DNA from: Berberis thunbergii | Lineage: Eukaryota; Streptophyta; Magnoliopsida; Ranunculales; Berberidaceae | DNA: 64,000 nt | NCBI GenBank assembly: GCA_003290165.1 | Contig: QNQO01000510.1 | Coordinates: 496,001 to 560,000 of the forward strand | Direction: 5' to 3' | Shown here: piece after piece, positions 21,145-33,353 of the stretch | Layout: every line of letters begins with the position of its first letter | Position numbering within the stretch: the first letter of the stretch is position 1 | Translations under genes and position numbers: made by a program | The notes under the pieces: model-generated | Told to the model about the DNA's origin: nothing | Database searches by the model: none | Seen by the model: only the letters and a program-made list of their open reading frames with translations

Positions 21145-21232
21145 TCTATATTAATATGATCTCTATTCAAATATTCAGCAGTTTGTATAATGTTCATAAT
21201 AATTTTCCAAATTGGCAATTTACATCTTTCAG

Positions 21233-21323
21233 GAAATTTGGAGGTCCATATGTGGTGGAGCAATTGTTTTCTTCTACTACGATCAGAGGTACTTGGCCTA
21301 GCTGGATCTCCAAAGTGACAAAG
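21233..21323 (+). other. Exon-like plus-strand segment of unknown origin
   Basis: Ninety-one bases are flanked by TTTCAG on the left and GTACTT on the right and are open in one frame, giving 30 residues beginning KFGGPYVVEQLF. It lies 88 bases inside a Helitron-like 5' end (21145), so a captured gene exon is one reading. I do not recognise the protein. Confidence 0.35.
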
Positions 21324-22539
21324 GTACTTATATGCTTGCTTAACTGAAAATTTGCCAGATTTTGAGGAATTCCATATTGGTACATCACAAGAAAATCTAG
21401 CAATATCATACTTTTGTTTGTTGTATAAGGCGTGTAAGCTGTAGGCCTAAATAGAAATCAAGAAGTAGAATTTTAACATGTGGTTCTTTGAAAATGATGC
21501 AAGCAACTGATACATCATACATTATTACGATTCTCTCACACTGAAATTCACCCAACACTAGCACACTTTACCTTTTTATTCTTTCACAATGCCTCGTCTC
21601 AGGCGGCAACTTATGTACCTTTCGTAACTGTGGTCTGGAAATCCCAAACATGCTCACCTGAAGCACTATTGCAAGCGTTGCCTCCACAATCCCCACAGCC
21701 ACCACTCTTCACAGCATCATCTTCACAGAATTAACACCCTTGCCTTTGCTATACAGCGACTACCGCCTACAGGTCCACACTTGCCGCTGCACCGACTACC
21801 GCAACCTCCACTATGCACAATATTCCCACACTCAGCACATTCACCACTGTTCGCATTCATGCCCACCTCTTTTTCTAGCACCACTGCACTGCCTTCCCCA
21901 TCTACCTCTACATCCTTTCCTAGGAAAGCGTCCTCCCTGATATCAAAATCACACTCGTCATCTTCCATTAAGTTACTCTTCTTTGGATTATTTTCTTCCG
22001 CAATCAAAGAGTTGTATCCCTCCTTCCTCAAAGTATTGGAAGTAATAAGTTCAATGTGATTGCAGACAGTACAAACCAATCTTCATTGACCTATCAATTG
22101 ATGTTTGAGTAAGTACCATAAGTATGACGAGGGACTAATGAGTTAAAAACAATACAAAACAAGCTTACCTTGACTACACCAGATTTCAAGTCGAACAATG
22201 CTATTGCTTTGCCATATGGGTTATCTGAGGAGAACTCGACTGCTGTTATGAATACGCACTCACAATTGTGCCTTCCACAGCTCTTGACTTCATATTTTAG
22301 CTTTCTACCTGGGTACAATTTTACCTGTGCAATAAAGAAATAGAGTAAACTTCACCTCAAAATGGTACTTTCACAAGCTGATAAGAATCTCTTCTCAAAT
22401 TGGCAAATTGAAATTTCATGCTAGACTTGATACTTGGAAAACATAACCAGTGTTGTTACAAATACCCTTAGGAATGTAGGCATGCTATGCACGTATATGA
22501 CGAGCAAAACCACTGTTTGATGTTAACATTTGGGTGAAC

Positions 22540-22991
22540 TGCCGACAGAAAACTGTCTTGGAATACCCTAATTTAGGAGCATGGCCATCACTTTTACATG
22601 GAGAGGGAAAATATCATGGTCCTTTGTGATCCCAATTGGCAAAGCAGCGGGAGAGATTTTGCATCCCCTTCCTCGACCCAGCTTAAATTGACTCCCCTAA
22701 AACCAGCCCATATCCATGATTACTCAATTTGGGCCAGATTTTGTAATCATAAGCAATTTAATAGATACCCAAAACATATAGGGATTCTTGAAATTTATAT
22801 AACAAATATAGTTGGGATGGACTGGGGCAAATTTGGCTATCCCCATCAGAGCCTCGATCCCGAGTTAGAAGTCCTGGAATACTCTCCATATGGGATGAGT
22901 CATGCCAGATCCCCATTTAAGTGTAATCCCTTACATTATAACCACTTAGTAATTACCCAGAAATTGAAAGAAATGCTTTGAATAAAAACAG

Positions 22992-23020
<29 letters not shown>
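22540..23020 (+). mobile_element. Possible retroposed insertion with a long A tail in a GRDP intron
   Basis: The intron between the exons at 22169-22324 and about 23050-23262 contains a plus-strand segment ending in a run of about 30 A (22990-23020). An A tail of this length suggests LINE-mediated retroposition. A 127-codon open stretch (22598-22981) lies in it but resembles nothing I know. No target duplication was found. Confidence 0.35.
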
Positions 23021-23023
<3 letters not shown>

Positions 23024-23419
23024 TAATTCTATCGAGTAAAAGTAACAATATGATGGGCAAAGATGCTCACTGCTCGATTACAAAAGCTAAGCTCAAAGAT
23101 ATGACCATCTTTACGAGACGCCTTCTTAATCTGGGATGACCAATTAGAATCCACCAGATACCATGTTGTCCCTACCAACTCTGCAAGAACATGTGTTTCA
23201 CCAGATGATCCCACTACTCCAACAATCTCCCTCTTAATTATCAAGTTGTTATTCGCCGTTGCATTTTTTGATTCCCTTGAAGGCACAAACACCAACTATT
23301 TTTATCAGATGACCATAAATGAGTATTAGCAATTCTATATATGCATATATATATGACTATAGCTTTATCAAGAGAACATCGGTTGCTCAGAAATGTTTCT
23401 ATAACCAGTCAAAAAAAAA

Positions 23420-23475
23420 AAAAAAAACATATATATAATAATAATAATAATAATAAATAAATAAAAATAAAAGAG
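23420..23475. repeat. ATA/ATAA microsatellite in a GRDP intron
   Basis: (ATA)n followed by (AAAT)n-type repeats directly after an A run; simple-sequence DNA. Confidence 0.9.
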
Positions 23476-24601
23476 AACCACAAATTGAGAACTAGTTATC
23501 ATTCCACTTTAAATGGATTTCAGTTGAAGCTAACTTGAATGGGGACTCCTCATCAAATGACAAAGCCTTGGAAAACATCATGTAAGAGTTGGCTGAAACG
23601 CCAGATGACAAGTTTGTAAAACTCACATGTTGTAAAATCCGCATGGATATGCTAGCATTTGCTTTAAGTATTTCTACCAACCAAATACTGCAAAGTTGAA
23701 TAAAGACTAAAAGGAACCTACATGTGGTAATTTCATTTTCCTCTTAAACATGACTAATATTTAATGTTACTCTGATGAGGTGATGTAACCTGCAAGAAAA
23801 TGTGGGAGTTACTTCTATATCAAAATGGAGGGAAAAGATTCCAAACCTCATCTGAATGTTGATGATCCCATAGCGAATTTCATCAATTATGCATGCCAAA
23901 CTCTTAGTGCATTGTATACTTTCAGGAAGGGGAAATAAATGGGCATTTCTTGAGAATGGGCATGATCGGACTATCTCTAGCACATGCGGAGCAGGTTCTG
24001 GAACACTAATGGAGACACCAACACGTAGGCAGATTGGGTTAGAATCTTGATTTTCAAGACTAGACTCCAACTTAAACCATTCCTCGACTGATAGTTTCGA
24101 GTTTGGATCCATCATATAATTAAGAGGGATTGATGTTGTTCCCATGGCTTTGGAAGCTTGAAGGTGCATGGGACATAAGTTCCAAGAATAGTTCTCCCAT
24201 TGGCTCACACTGAAAGGAAACAATCTGTTTCTCCCTAGATTCAGAATGGACACTCAACTGTATCTTCCTGCCAAAGAAAGAATCAGGCTTCTTCTTACTG
24301 ACTAAGACAAAGAGGTTCCCATTGTGACTTTTAAGTTTTCCGCTGCAACAATCGCCAACAACACCTACAGGAAATACAAAGAAACTAGAAACTTAGATAT
24401 CTCCATACCCTTGAAGAAATGTTCATATCCAAATAAAGCTGACATAAATTCTTCCTTCCTACCATTTCGTGAAAAAACTATTTTCAAGAACAAGTAATAA
24501 CACGTGATTCGAGTTTCCATGTTCATTCACGTATAACAATGTGCCTTGGGTAAAATAAAAGTAATTGACAGAGCTTAAATGACCGAAAATGTTATACCAT
24601 A

Positions 24602-25303
24602 TAGGGGTGGGCACGAGACGGGATTGACCTAATCCCGTTTGTTCGGGATCGGGATCGGGATGGGACGGGACGGGATAGACTTCATCCCAACTCACCCCAT
24701 CCCAAACAGGTTTAAGAGGGGACGAGATGAGCATGTATTATATTTTGGATTGAAAATTTAACATGCAAGATTGAAAATTTTGGATTTACTAAACACACAA
24801 CTCTAAGAACAACTATATAACTTTAAGCCATTGATTATCATTTTCCCATTTTATTAGTTTTTACTCCTTTTTTAGAACCACTATTGAAGATAGCAATTTT
24901 TTTATACATTGCTAACGAAAATGATCAATGGGTTTGTCATTTAAAAACTACAAGGAGTACACATTGTTGTTATCAAAAGTTAGGAAGAGGAAAAAAAAGG
25001 TTTGAGTTAGATTCATTATTTAGGTGAGTCACATGGAAGCTTGTGAAATAAAATAGTCATGTCAATAAATAAAACAACAAATAAAATAGTCATGTCAAAC
25101 AAATAATTTCATAATTTCATACTACATAATTTGTACTAAATATTAAAAAAATTTGGTTCGGGATGGAATGGAATTGAAAATCTTCATTCCAATCCCATCC
25201 CATTCTAGATCGGGATTGATCAATCCCAATAAGACCCGGAAAAAATCGGGACGATACAGGATCTGGACTGGATCGGGATCGCGGGGTGGGGTGCCCACCC
25301 CTA
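24602..25303. mobile_element. hAT-type MITE, 702 bp, in a GRDP copy 1 intron
   Basis: Terminal inverted repeats TAGGGGTGGGCAC (left) and GTGCCCACCCCTA (right), flanked by an 8-bp duplication ATACCATA at 24594-24601 and 25304-25311. Subterminal parts are rich in CGGGATCGGGAT-type repeats. The 8-bp duplication and TAGGG start fit the hAT superfamily. It has no transposase. It lies in the intron between 24365 and 25376 of the GRDP copy. Confidence 0.88.
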
Positions 25304-27110
25304 ATACCATATATCCAACACAATTCAAGTTCAACTAAATCCAAAAAGTAAATAAAAAATGCATTGAAGGTTTACCTCCACAACCATTTTCCTGGACAGC
25401 GGAACTTTTTTTAGGATATTCACCGAGTGAAACAGAACTCTTACTTTCACGCTTCCATGGAATGGTTGTGACAGGACATGGAGCAGCATTCCTATACATC
25501 GCCCCAGCCCTCCAGTACCTAGAACCAAATGTTACTTCCCACTGCTTGGTTGTTCTCATAAAACCAACATCCAATTTCTGCCCTTTTGTTCTATCAGAAT
25601 CTGTATCATCATGTTCTAATACCTTACCCAAGGCTTCAACCATATCTTTACAATAAGAAACCGGATTCAATTGGTGAGAGTGCCATATGAGGTCAATATC
25701 ATAGGTGGGTACGCAGAAGTGTCTAACAGACCTCTCCATATTTCTCTTAATTAGATGAAGAAACCCTTTATATCTAGACACGGCCACTTCAAGAAAGAGA
25801 TCATCAATTATACTGGGTCTGGATACCTGTCACATGCATGTACATCAATACCAGATAAATAACCACAGCAAAACTAGAGGTGTTGGAATGTTTTTGAAAG
25901 AACGTAACCATAAGGTAGAACTATTTTGAGAACGGGAATCGTATCGATATTAAATACCTCTAATACTTACCTGGTAAAAGAAAATGCTCTGCCTTTTAAC
26001 AGCATCAAACAGGTCATATTCAGTACTCTTACTCCGGGAAGCTGCTGCCATACACGTGACGGAGCTACTCTCCGTAAATGAGACAGTGAAGTCAAGCTCA
26101 TATGGTTCTTCTGGATAGAGCCTGCTCCAGATTTCTTCAGTCTGCTGTTTGGGAGAACCTTGAACTGTGGATGAAATAACATTCTTGTTGTCCAGGATCC
26201 TCCCAAAAAATTCCTCGCAGTCGCTTTTATAGCGTAACTGTATTAAAAATAATAATAATAACCCCAAGAAATATGACCAGTAATGAGTTGTTTAAAACAA
26301 TAACACAAAATGATAATATCAAAATTGCTATCTCCCAGAAGCCTACCGGATTGAGTCTGTGGCAGTGCCAAATCCATTCACAATCAAGAGGAACAACCAA
26401 AGGGCCATCAATAACATCATCACACTCCGAATGCTTTGCCAACAGGGGAAGCCAATAATTCTTGTACCTGATGAGTCTAAACTAATTAGATAATGTAAAT
26501 GATTCCTAACCCCACCAAGTTAATTTGTTGAACTCACACCTCTCAATTCAATGATTTAGGGACATGATGTTGTATAACTTACCTAAAAATGGCCATGTCT
26601 AGAACAGGGCCCTCATAAAGACATCCGTGGTGATCAACAGCAGCAATCCTCACTTATAACAATCGTCTGTGCTTCGGCACATTGTACTTGTTGCTTCTTC
26701 TCCATCTGTATACTTTTACTACTTCATGAAACAACATCCAACATTCAATCAGCCAAGAAAACCAAAGAAAACAATTAACTTTGAAATCTTCAACAAACTC
26801 AAATCATGATCAATAATTTACTTCACTTTTGGAATGTTTATTTTTCCTTTTAATGTTGTCTAATCAGATGTCTATTTATGTGAATTAGAGCTGCAAGATA
26901 CTCAAACATCTAATTATGTTAATGGCCATTGAAAACATATAAATATACCAACAAAAACAAAGAAGGAGATCTGGATTTAAAGCTCTGAAACAAGGAAGAC
27001 CTGATGAGAAGAGAATATCTGATGAAGAAGAAGAATCTGACTCTGAGTTTGGTCACCCATGAGAACACAAGGCTCACAACAATGGGCTTTTCAAGTTGAG
27101 TAATTCTTTG

Positions 27111-27849
27111 GATTGAAAAGTGTCGCCACATGTCTACCTAGTTCTTTGGCACGTAAATTTGAAAGGTTGAGCTGGTGTGGTTTGTTTAGAGGTAGTTCCA
27201 ATTTCATTGTCTTTGCTTTAGAGTTTGTTCAATCAATTGTCTTTTATCCTTATACAGACAGCCCTGTTTGTTTAAGTTTGTTGCACTCTTGTCATTTTCT
27301 TAATACATCGGATGAAAATGTGATTGGTTTTAGAAATTTTGAAGTTTGAGGCATTTTATTTTAGGAATTATTATTAGAGTTTCAAGTTAATAGAAAAAAT
27401 GACTCTAAACTATTGCAACACTTTTGCACATTGAAAAAAAAAAACTCAGAAAGTTTGTCCTGGTTGCTCGGCCTAATTTCAATTCTCATAATGCAACTAC
27501 AATGGGTTTGCGAATGATGAAATAGGGTGAAAAGAAAAATAAACTCAACAATGATATTGCAGTCATGTGTACCCATTGTACTAGTTGAGCTTTTGACCAG
27601 AAAATGTGGTGTAAATGCCTTATGGACATGAATCTTATGCCTAAAACTTTTTTTTCATTGGAATCTTATGCCGAAAACTTCAAGGGAAGCCTCATGGAAA
27701 AAAAAAAATTAGAAGGAGAACGATCATGCGTTTAAAACGTGTTCTGTTGGAGTGAATTTACTTTAACTTTGTGCTCCCATGGTTATCCTCTAGCTCCTAT
27801 ATTATGAATCCTTGCTTTGGCTCGGTTGGTTAGCATTTGGTTCTGTTAA
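27111..27849. other. Region upstream of GRDP copy 1, no gene seen
   Basis: No coding frame with similarity is visible. The first exon-like leader of copy 1 (about 26930-27110) resembles that of copy 2 (about 46140-46330), so the promoter of copy 1 should lie here. Confidence 0.4.
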
Positions 27850-29208
27850 TGATGCAGGAGTTTTACAATAATAATGATTTTTTTATTATAGAAATTAGGA
27901 GTTTAATATTTTAAGAAAGTTAGTGTATTTTGCAAGCTTAATTGCTTTAGGAATTACTATTTGTTTTAGGCTAGGAAATAGACAATTTCTATTTCAAGTA
28001 TAGGGTATTTTGCAAGCTTAATTGCTTTAGGAATTATTATTTGTCTTAGGCTAGGAAATAGACAATTTCTATTTCAAGTAGGATTTGTATTTATGTTTTA
28101 GGACTATAAAGATTAAAGTCGAATAGGTAAAGATTAGAGTAGGAACTACGGAGTTCTATTTGCAAATTGTGATTTGCATCAGTTGGTAACAGAGCGCACT
28201 TGTGCATCTTGATTGCCTTCATTATTGCTTCGGTCGAAATTTTCGTCATCGCCGGCCAAAAATTATTTATCATCATTGTCTTCAATCATCGTCATCAATA
28301 ACGTGTTTCCTTGATCATCAAAGATTTCAGAAAAAAAAAATTATGGTAAAGGACGAAGAGTTTCAAGAACTAGTTGTCTGTATTGAGAAGAATACTATAC
28401 ATATACGTTCAATTAATATGAAATTGGACAAAATCAATGCACTCATTGCACGTATCAATCTTCGTTTTGATATTCGTAATCCTTCTCAAACACATCTTGG
28501 AGTTTCATTAGGTGTACAAGAAAAACAGTCTATTCCTCGAAGTGAGCCACCAGGACAAGAAAATCAACTTTTTCAGGATAAAGAATACAAAAATGAATAG
28601 TCAAGAGAAGCCGACACAGAAAAAACCGAACAAGAAAATTTTGCCAAACTAGAATTCTCAATGGTGGTTGTTGAAATTACTTATTACGATTTTATAGACG
28701 TCAACAATGAGCTTCATACTATTTTGGGTTTGCAATTTCAATCTTGGAATCATCTAGCAATGAAATTGAAAAAAAAAAATCAATTATTCTAAATTTATAT
28801 GGCATTTTCTTGAAACAAAAGAAGTTCATAAAATACTTGGTATGCTGGAAAGGAAGACTGCAATACAAGGTTCAAGATGTGTCCGGGCGGTATCATATGC
28901 AAGATTTTCATGGGATTAATCAAGCATTCAACTCGTCACGAGACGATTTTTTTTTTAAGACAGCGAGCCTGATGCAAGAGATTTACAACAATTATAATTT
29001 TTTATTATAGAAATTAGGAGTTTAATCTTTTAGGAAAGTTGGTTTATTTTGCAAGTTTATTATAGAAATTCTATTTCAAGTAGGATTTGAATTTTTGTTT
29101 TAGGAGTCTTATTTTAGTCTATAAATAGACCCTTAATTGAATTTTTTAGAGCGGAACAAAGGTAAAGTTTAGAGTAGGAATTTTACGGAGTCCTTTTTGC
29201 AAATTGCT
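27850..29208 (+). mobile_element. Internally deleted Ty3/gypsy (chromovirus-like) element
   Basis: Two similar segments, TGATGCAGGAG... at 27850-28178 and TGATGCAAGAG... at about 28973-29208, act as LTRs. After the left one comes TTGGTAACAGAGC (28181-28193), one base off the tRNA-iMet site. The interior (about 780 bp) keeps only a gag-like start (28342-28598, with KLDKINALIARINLRF) and the end of an integrase with a chromodomain trace (about 28800-28960, KYLVCWKGRLQ, NSSRDDFF). Everything between is deleted. The left LTR contains a 76-bp tandem duplication (27927-28081). The right LTR lacks the last bases of the left. Confidence 0.7.
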
Positions 29209-29860
29209 TAGGTTCAAACCTTCAAAGACACCCAGTTTGGTTTTACTGTGTTTTTTTCATTGGATTATGCCATTAGCAAGACACAAACTAAAACCCCTAT
29301 TTGTCCTATAAACCAATATTGAACTACTCTGCTATGTTTCAAACTTGTTCACAATCGCAAGTGGCTACTATTTGAATTTTTTATATTTTGGTGCGAAATA
29401 AATGCATCAAGCATATAATAAAATACAAAACAAGCAATAACGTCAATGGTAGAATTGTCTAAACTTATTTTAGAATGCACTTCTTCACCAGGGAGACACA
29501 ATTGAAACTATTCCTAAATTTATTCAACATTATTACCATTTTCCAATTCATTAGAGGGCAATCACAACCTTATGTACAAGAAAAGCACAAACCACACCAA
29601 GCTGACTCTCAATGCCTATGCCTATGCCAAGTACAGCAAAAGTAGAAAGTGAACAACAACCAACTTCATTTACAAATCATAATGTCATATACATGCTTGG
29701 AAGACACTACTTGCTTACTAATCAATCCAAAGCAAAATGAAAACATGGTAAACTGATATAAATGTACATGCAAACTAACCCATACCTGGAATATAGTGTG
29801 AAAGACGTCTGCAAAGATACGATCGCACAAGAAAAGCCCAAAAATAGTCATCCAAATGCC
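29209..29860. other. No gene seen
   Basis: AT-rich intergenic sequence with short open stretches only; nothing recognisable. Confidence 0.4.
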
Positions 29861-29867
29861 ACTCTCA

Positions 29868-30014
29868 GTGGAACACCCTGCCAACCACCCTCTTCCCCTG
29901 CATAATACTCAAGAATGAGATGTTCCACACCACACTTCTCTCCATTGTCACCATGAACCCTGTTCTTCATCCCCAGATCACAGTTCAAGGGTCTCCTGAG
30001 AACAGGAACCTAAT
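29868..30014 (-). other. Possible isolated exon of unknown gene
   Basis: On the minus strand about 49 codons are open, with balanced composition unlike the AT-rich surroundings (contains LILEYYAGEEGGWQGVP). It lies just downstream of the last recognised exon of GRDP copy 2 on the same strand, so it may be a further GRDP exon, but I cannot match it to copy 1. Confidence 0.3.
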
Positions 30015-30729
30015 CAACACAAACTAGAGAAGAACCATCTCGTAACTACAATGAGAATCATTTATCTGTCAGAAGAGTGTATTTTTTTTTTTTCAAAAAA
30101 AGGAATATAAGTACAACGAATAAGGCTTACAGCCATGCCCAGATACAATAAAACTTAAGAAGACCTTGACTTTATACAAAGAAAATTAGAAATGAAAAGA
30201 TAAACTAAAAGATCACATGATATTCGAATTATCCATTGGATTATATTCAGAGTTAACAGGGAAAGAACCATTTAACCGCAAAGAGCATAACACTTATCCT
30301 TCAGATTAATGCAATTAGTAGACAATGCATTTTGTTTCTATGCATGTTTTCTTGCCCTCTTTATTTTCCCTTTTCACTGATTCCGTAAAATTCTTTTCCT
30401 CGCAACAAAACAAATCAAACATTTGAATGCTTGAATTACAACTTCACATTTCTTTCACTTTTCAGTTGACTGTGCAAACTTAGAAGATTCACATTTAAGA
30501 GACATGAACCCATGTTACTTTAGCTAAGAGAATGTTTGTTATATTGAATACTTCTTTCTGACTCAACTTTGCACTCAAAAACTTGTACTCGATGATGTGT
30601 CATCATCACAATAGCATTGGATATCACAATGTTTAATTGAGTGGTAAATATGTTGTTACATCATTATGTACAAATTTTTATTACAAAATATTAAGTCAAA
30701 ATATAATTTTGGTGTATTACTAGATGATA
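30015..30729. other. No gene seen
   Basis: AT-rich sequence downstream of the last recognised exon of GRDP copy 2. Nothing recognisable. Confidence 0.4.
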
Positions 30730-33353
30730 TTATGACCACTTGTAACCACCCAAAAATTGAAAAAACATTATAAAGCAAAAAAAAAACAAAAAAGATGCAA
30801 AAAAGATGCTCACTGCTCGTTCACCGCCACCGAGCTCAAATATATAACCATCTTTACTGCATGTCTTCTTAATTGGGGATAACCAATTAGAATCCACTAG
30901 ATACCATGTTGTCCCTACAAATTCTGCCAGAACATGTGTTTTACCAGACGATCCCACTGCTCCAACAGCAACAATCTCTTTCTTCATGGGAAAGTTGTTA
31001 TCTGCCACTGCATGTTTTTTTATTACCTTAAAGAGCACAAATGCATCTAATTTTGTTAGATGATTGTAAATTAGGTTTAGCAACTCAAAATATTACATCA
31101 AAAAATCTAAGGCATATATGTAAGTAGAGTTTCATCAAAGAGAACATCAACTGCTTAGAAATGCTTCTATAACTTGTAAAACATAAACGACGTCACAAAT
31201 TGCAAACTAGTCATCATTCCAGTTTAAATAGATTTAAGTTAAAGCTAACTTGATGTGAATACTGAACCAGTCAAATGACACATGTTGTAGAAAACTTCAT
31301 TTAAGATAATTTTGAAACGTCAGATGACAAGTTTGTTAAATATGTATCATTGTAAAATACGTATGGATAGTTGTCATTTTTATGTATTTCTACCATCCAA
31401 ACATCGGTAAGTTGGACAGATACTAAAAACAATAAGGGACTACCAAAATTATCAACCCCCCTGACCTACATGTACCCCACAACTATTGAAAGATCTCAAG
31501 GTGATTTCATTTTCTTAAACGTGATTAAAATTTCAATGTTACTCTGATTGGGTAATGTGAACCTGCAAGAAAATGTGGGAGTCACTTCCATATCAAAAAG
31601 GAAGCAAGAGATTCCAAACCTCATTTGAATGTTGATGATCCCATTGCCAACTTCATCAATGACGCATGTCCAACTCTTAGCAACTTGTATACTTTCAGGA
31701 AGGGGAAAGAAACAGGCCTTCCTTAAGAATGGATGTGCTCGAACTATCTCTAGCACATGTGCTGCTGGTACTGGAACACTGATGGAGACACCAACACGCA
31801 AGCAGATTGGATTAGAATCTTGGGTTCCAAAACTAGAATCTAACTAAAACCATTCCTCCATCGATAGTTTCAAGTTTGGGTTCATCAAGTAATTAAGAGG
31901 GATTGATGTTGTTCCCATGGTTTTAGCGGATCTTGATATGGTAAGCTAGAAGGTGCATGGGACATAAGTTCCAGGAATAATTCTCCAGTTGGCTCACACT
32001 GAAAAGAAGCAACTTGTTTCTCCCTAGATTCAGAAAGTATACTCATCCGTTTCTTCACGCTAAAGTAAGGATCGGACTTCTTCTTACTGAATAAGACAAA
32101 GAGGTTTCCTTGTGATTTTCTGGTAATTTTTTACTCCTACGATCTCCAACAACACCTGCAACAGAAAAGTAGATACTTAGATATCACCATACACGCAAAG
32201 AAATATTTATAATACCATATAAAGTTGACCTAAATTAGCCCATCCTCCCATTTTGAACAAAAAATTGTTTGCTGGAATAACATGTTAATTGACATAAAAC
32301 AATTTCTGGGGTAAAATAAGAGCAATTGAAAGGCAGATTAAATGACCGAAAATGTTATACCATGTGTCCTACAACTTCAATTGAATTTAAATATATATTT
32401 GCATTGAAGGCTCACCTCCACAACCATTTTCCTGGAGAGCTGAATATTCACAGTGTGGAACAGAACTCTTATTTTCCCGCTTCCATGGAACGGTTGTGAC
32501 AGGAGATGGAACAGCATTCCTAGGCATCACCCCAGCCCTCCAGTACCTAGAACCAAATGTTTCTTCACACTGCTTGGCTGTCCCAGAAAAACCAACATCC
32601 AATTTTTGTCCTTCCATTCTATTGGAATCTGTATTATTATGTTCTAATACCTTACCCAAGGTTCAACCAAATCTTTACAATAAGAAATGGAATTCAATTG
32701 GTGAGAGTGCCAGATAAGGTCAATGTCATAGGTGTGAACACAGAAGCGTCTAATAGACATCTCCTTGTTTCTCCTAATTAGATGAAGAAATCCTTTATAT
32801 CTAGCCAGAGCTCCTTCAAGAAAGAGATCATCGATCATACTGGATCTGGACACCTGTGACACGAATGTACATCAATACGAAATATATAACCGCTCCAAAA
32901 CTAGAGGCACTGGAATGTTTTTGAAAGAATGCAACCATAATGTAAAACTATTTTCAGAACAGAAACTGTATCTTATATTAATGACTAATGAGGATTAAGT
33001 CACTAGGACAATAATCCCCTACTACATACCTGATAGAAGAAAGGTCTCTGCCTTTTAACATCAACCAGGTCATTTTGAGTACTCTGCAAAGTTATTCTCG
33101 GGGAACGAGAGGATGAAATCAAGCTCATATGGCCAACGATGCATGGACTCTTCAAAAACTTGCCGTATCCGTATCCGTATCCAACACCAACACGAGTCAG
33201 ACACTTGATCAACGTATCGGCGGCATGTGTCAAGCCACATGGTCAATGTGGTCAATGTGTCGGATACGCCTCCGATACAATTGAAACCTGATCAGGACTA
33301 GTCAAGACTCGAAAACCAACATTATTTTATTTTTTTCACTTTTAGATGTTTGC

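Larger units (their letters stand above)
21650..27110 (-). pseudogene. GRDP: GRDP/DUF1399 family gene, copy 1 (pseudogene)
   Basis: Minus-strand exons with good splice signals give a plant glycine-rich domain-containing protein of the GRDP1/2 type. Exons are about 26583-26705 (ATG at 26705), 26347-26467 (with PLVVPLDCEWIWHCHRLNP), 25971-26237 (YKSDCEEFFGRIL), 25376-25826 (YDIDLIWHSHQLNPVSYCKD, RYWRAGAMYRNAAP), 23790-24365 (C2-like), possibly 23493-23680, about 23050-23262, 22169-22324 (ITAVEFSSDNPYGKAIALF) and 21728-22090, with a Gly/Cys-rich end near 21660-21720. The two WHxHxLNP motifs define DUF1399. In Arabidopsis these proteins affect growth and stress responses. Breaks: a deletion in exon 1 after SED, a frameshift near 24170, and a frame change in the 21728-22090 exon. 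Confidence 0.78.

Noticed and set aside
22598..22981. A 127-residue plus-strand gene
   Set aside because: No recognisable domain, in a GRDP intron, next to a long A tail; probably part of a retroposed repeat.
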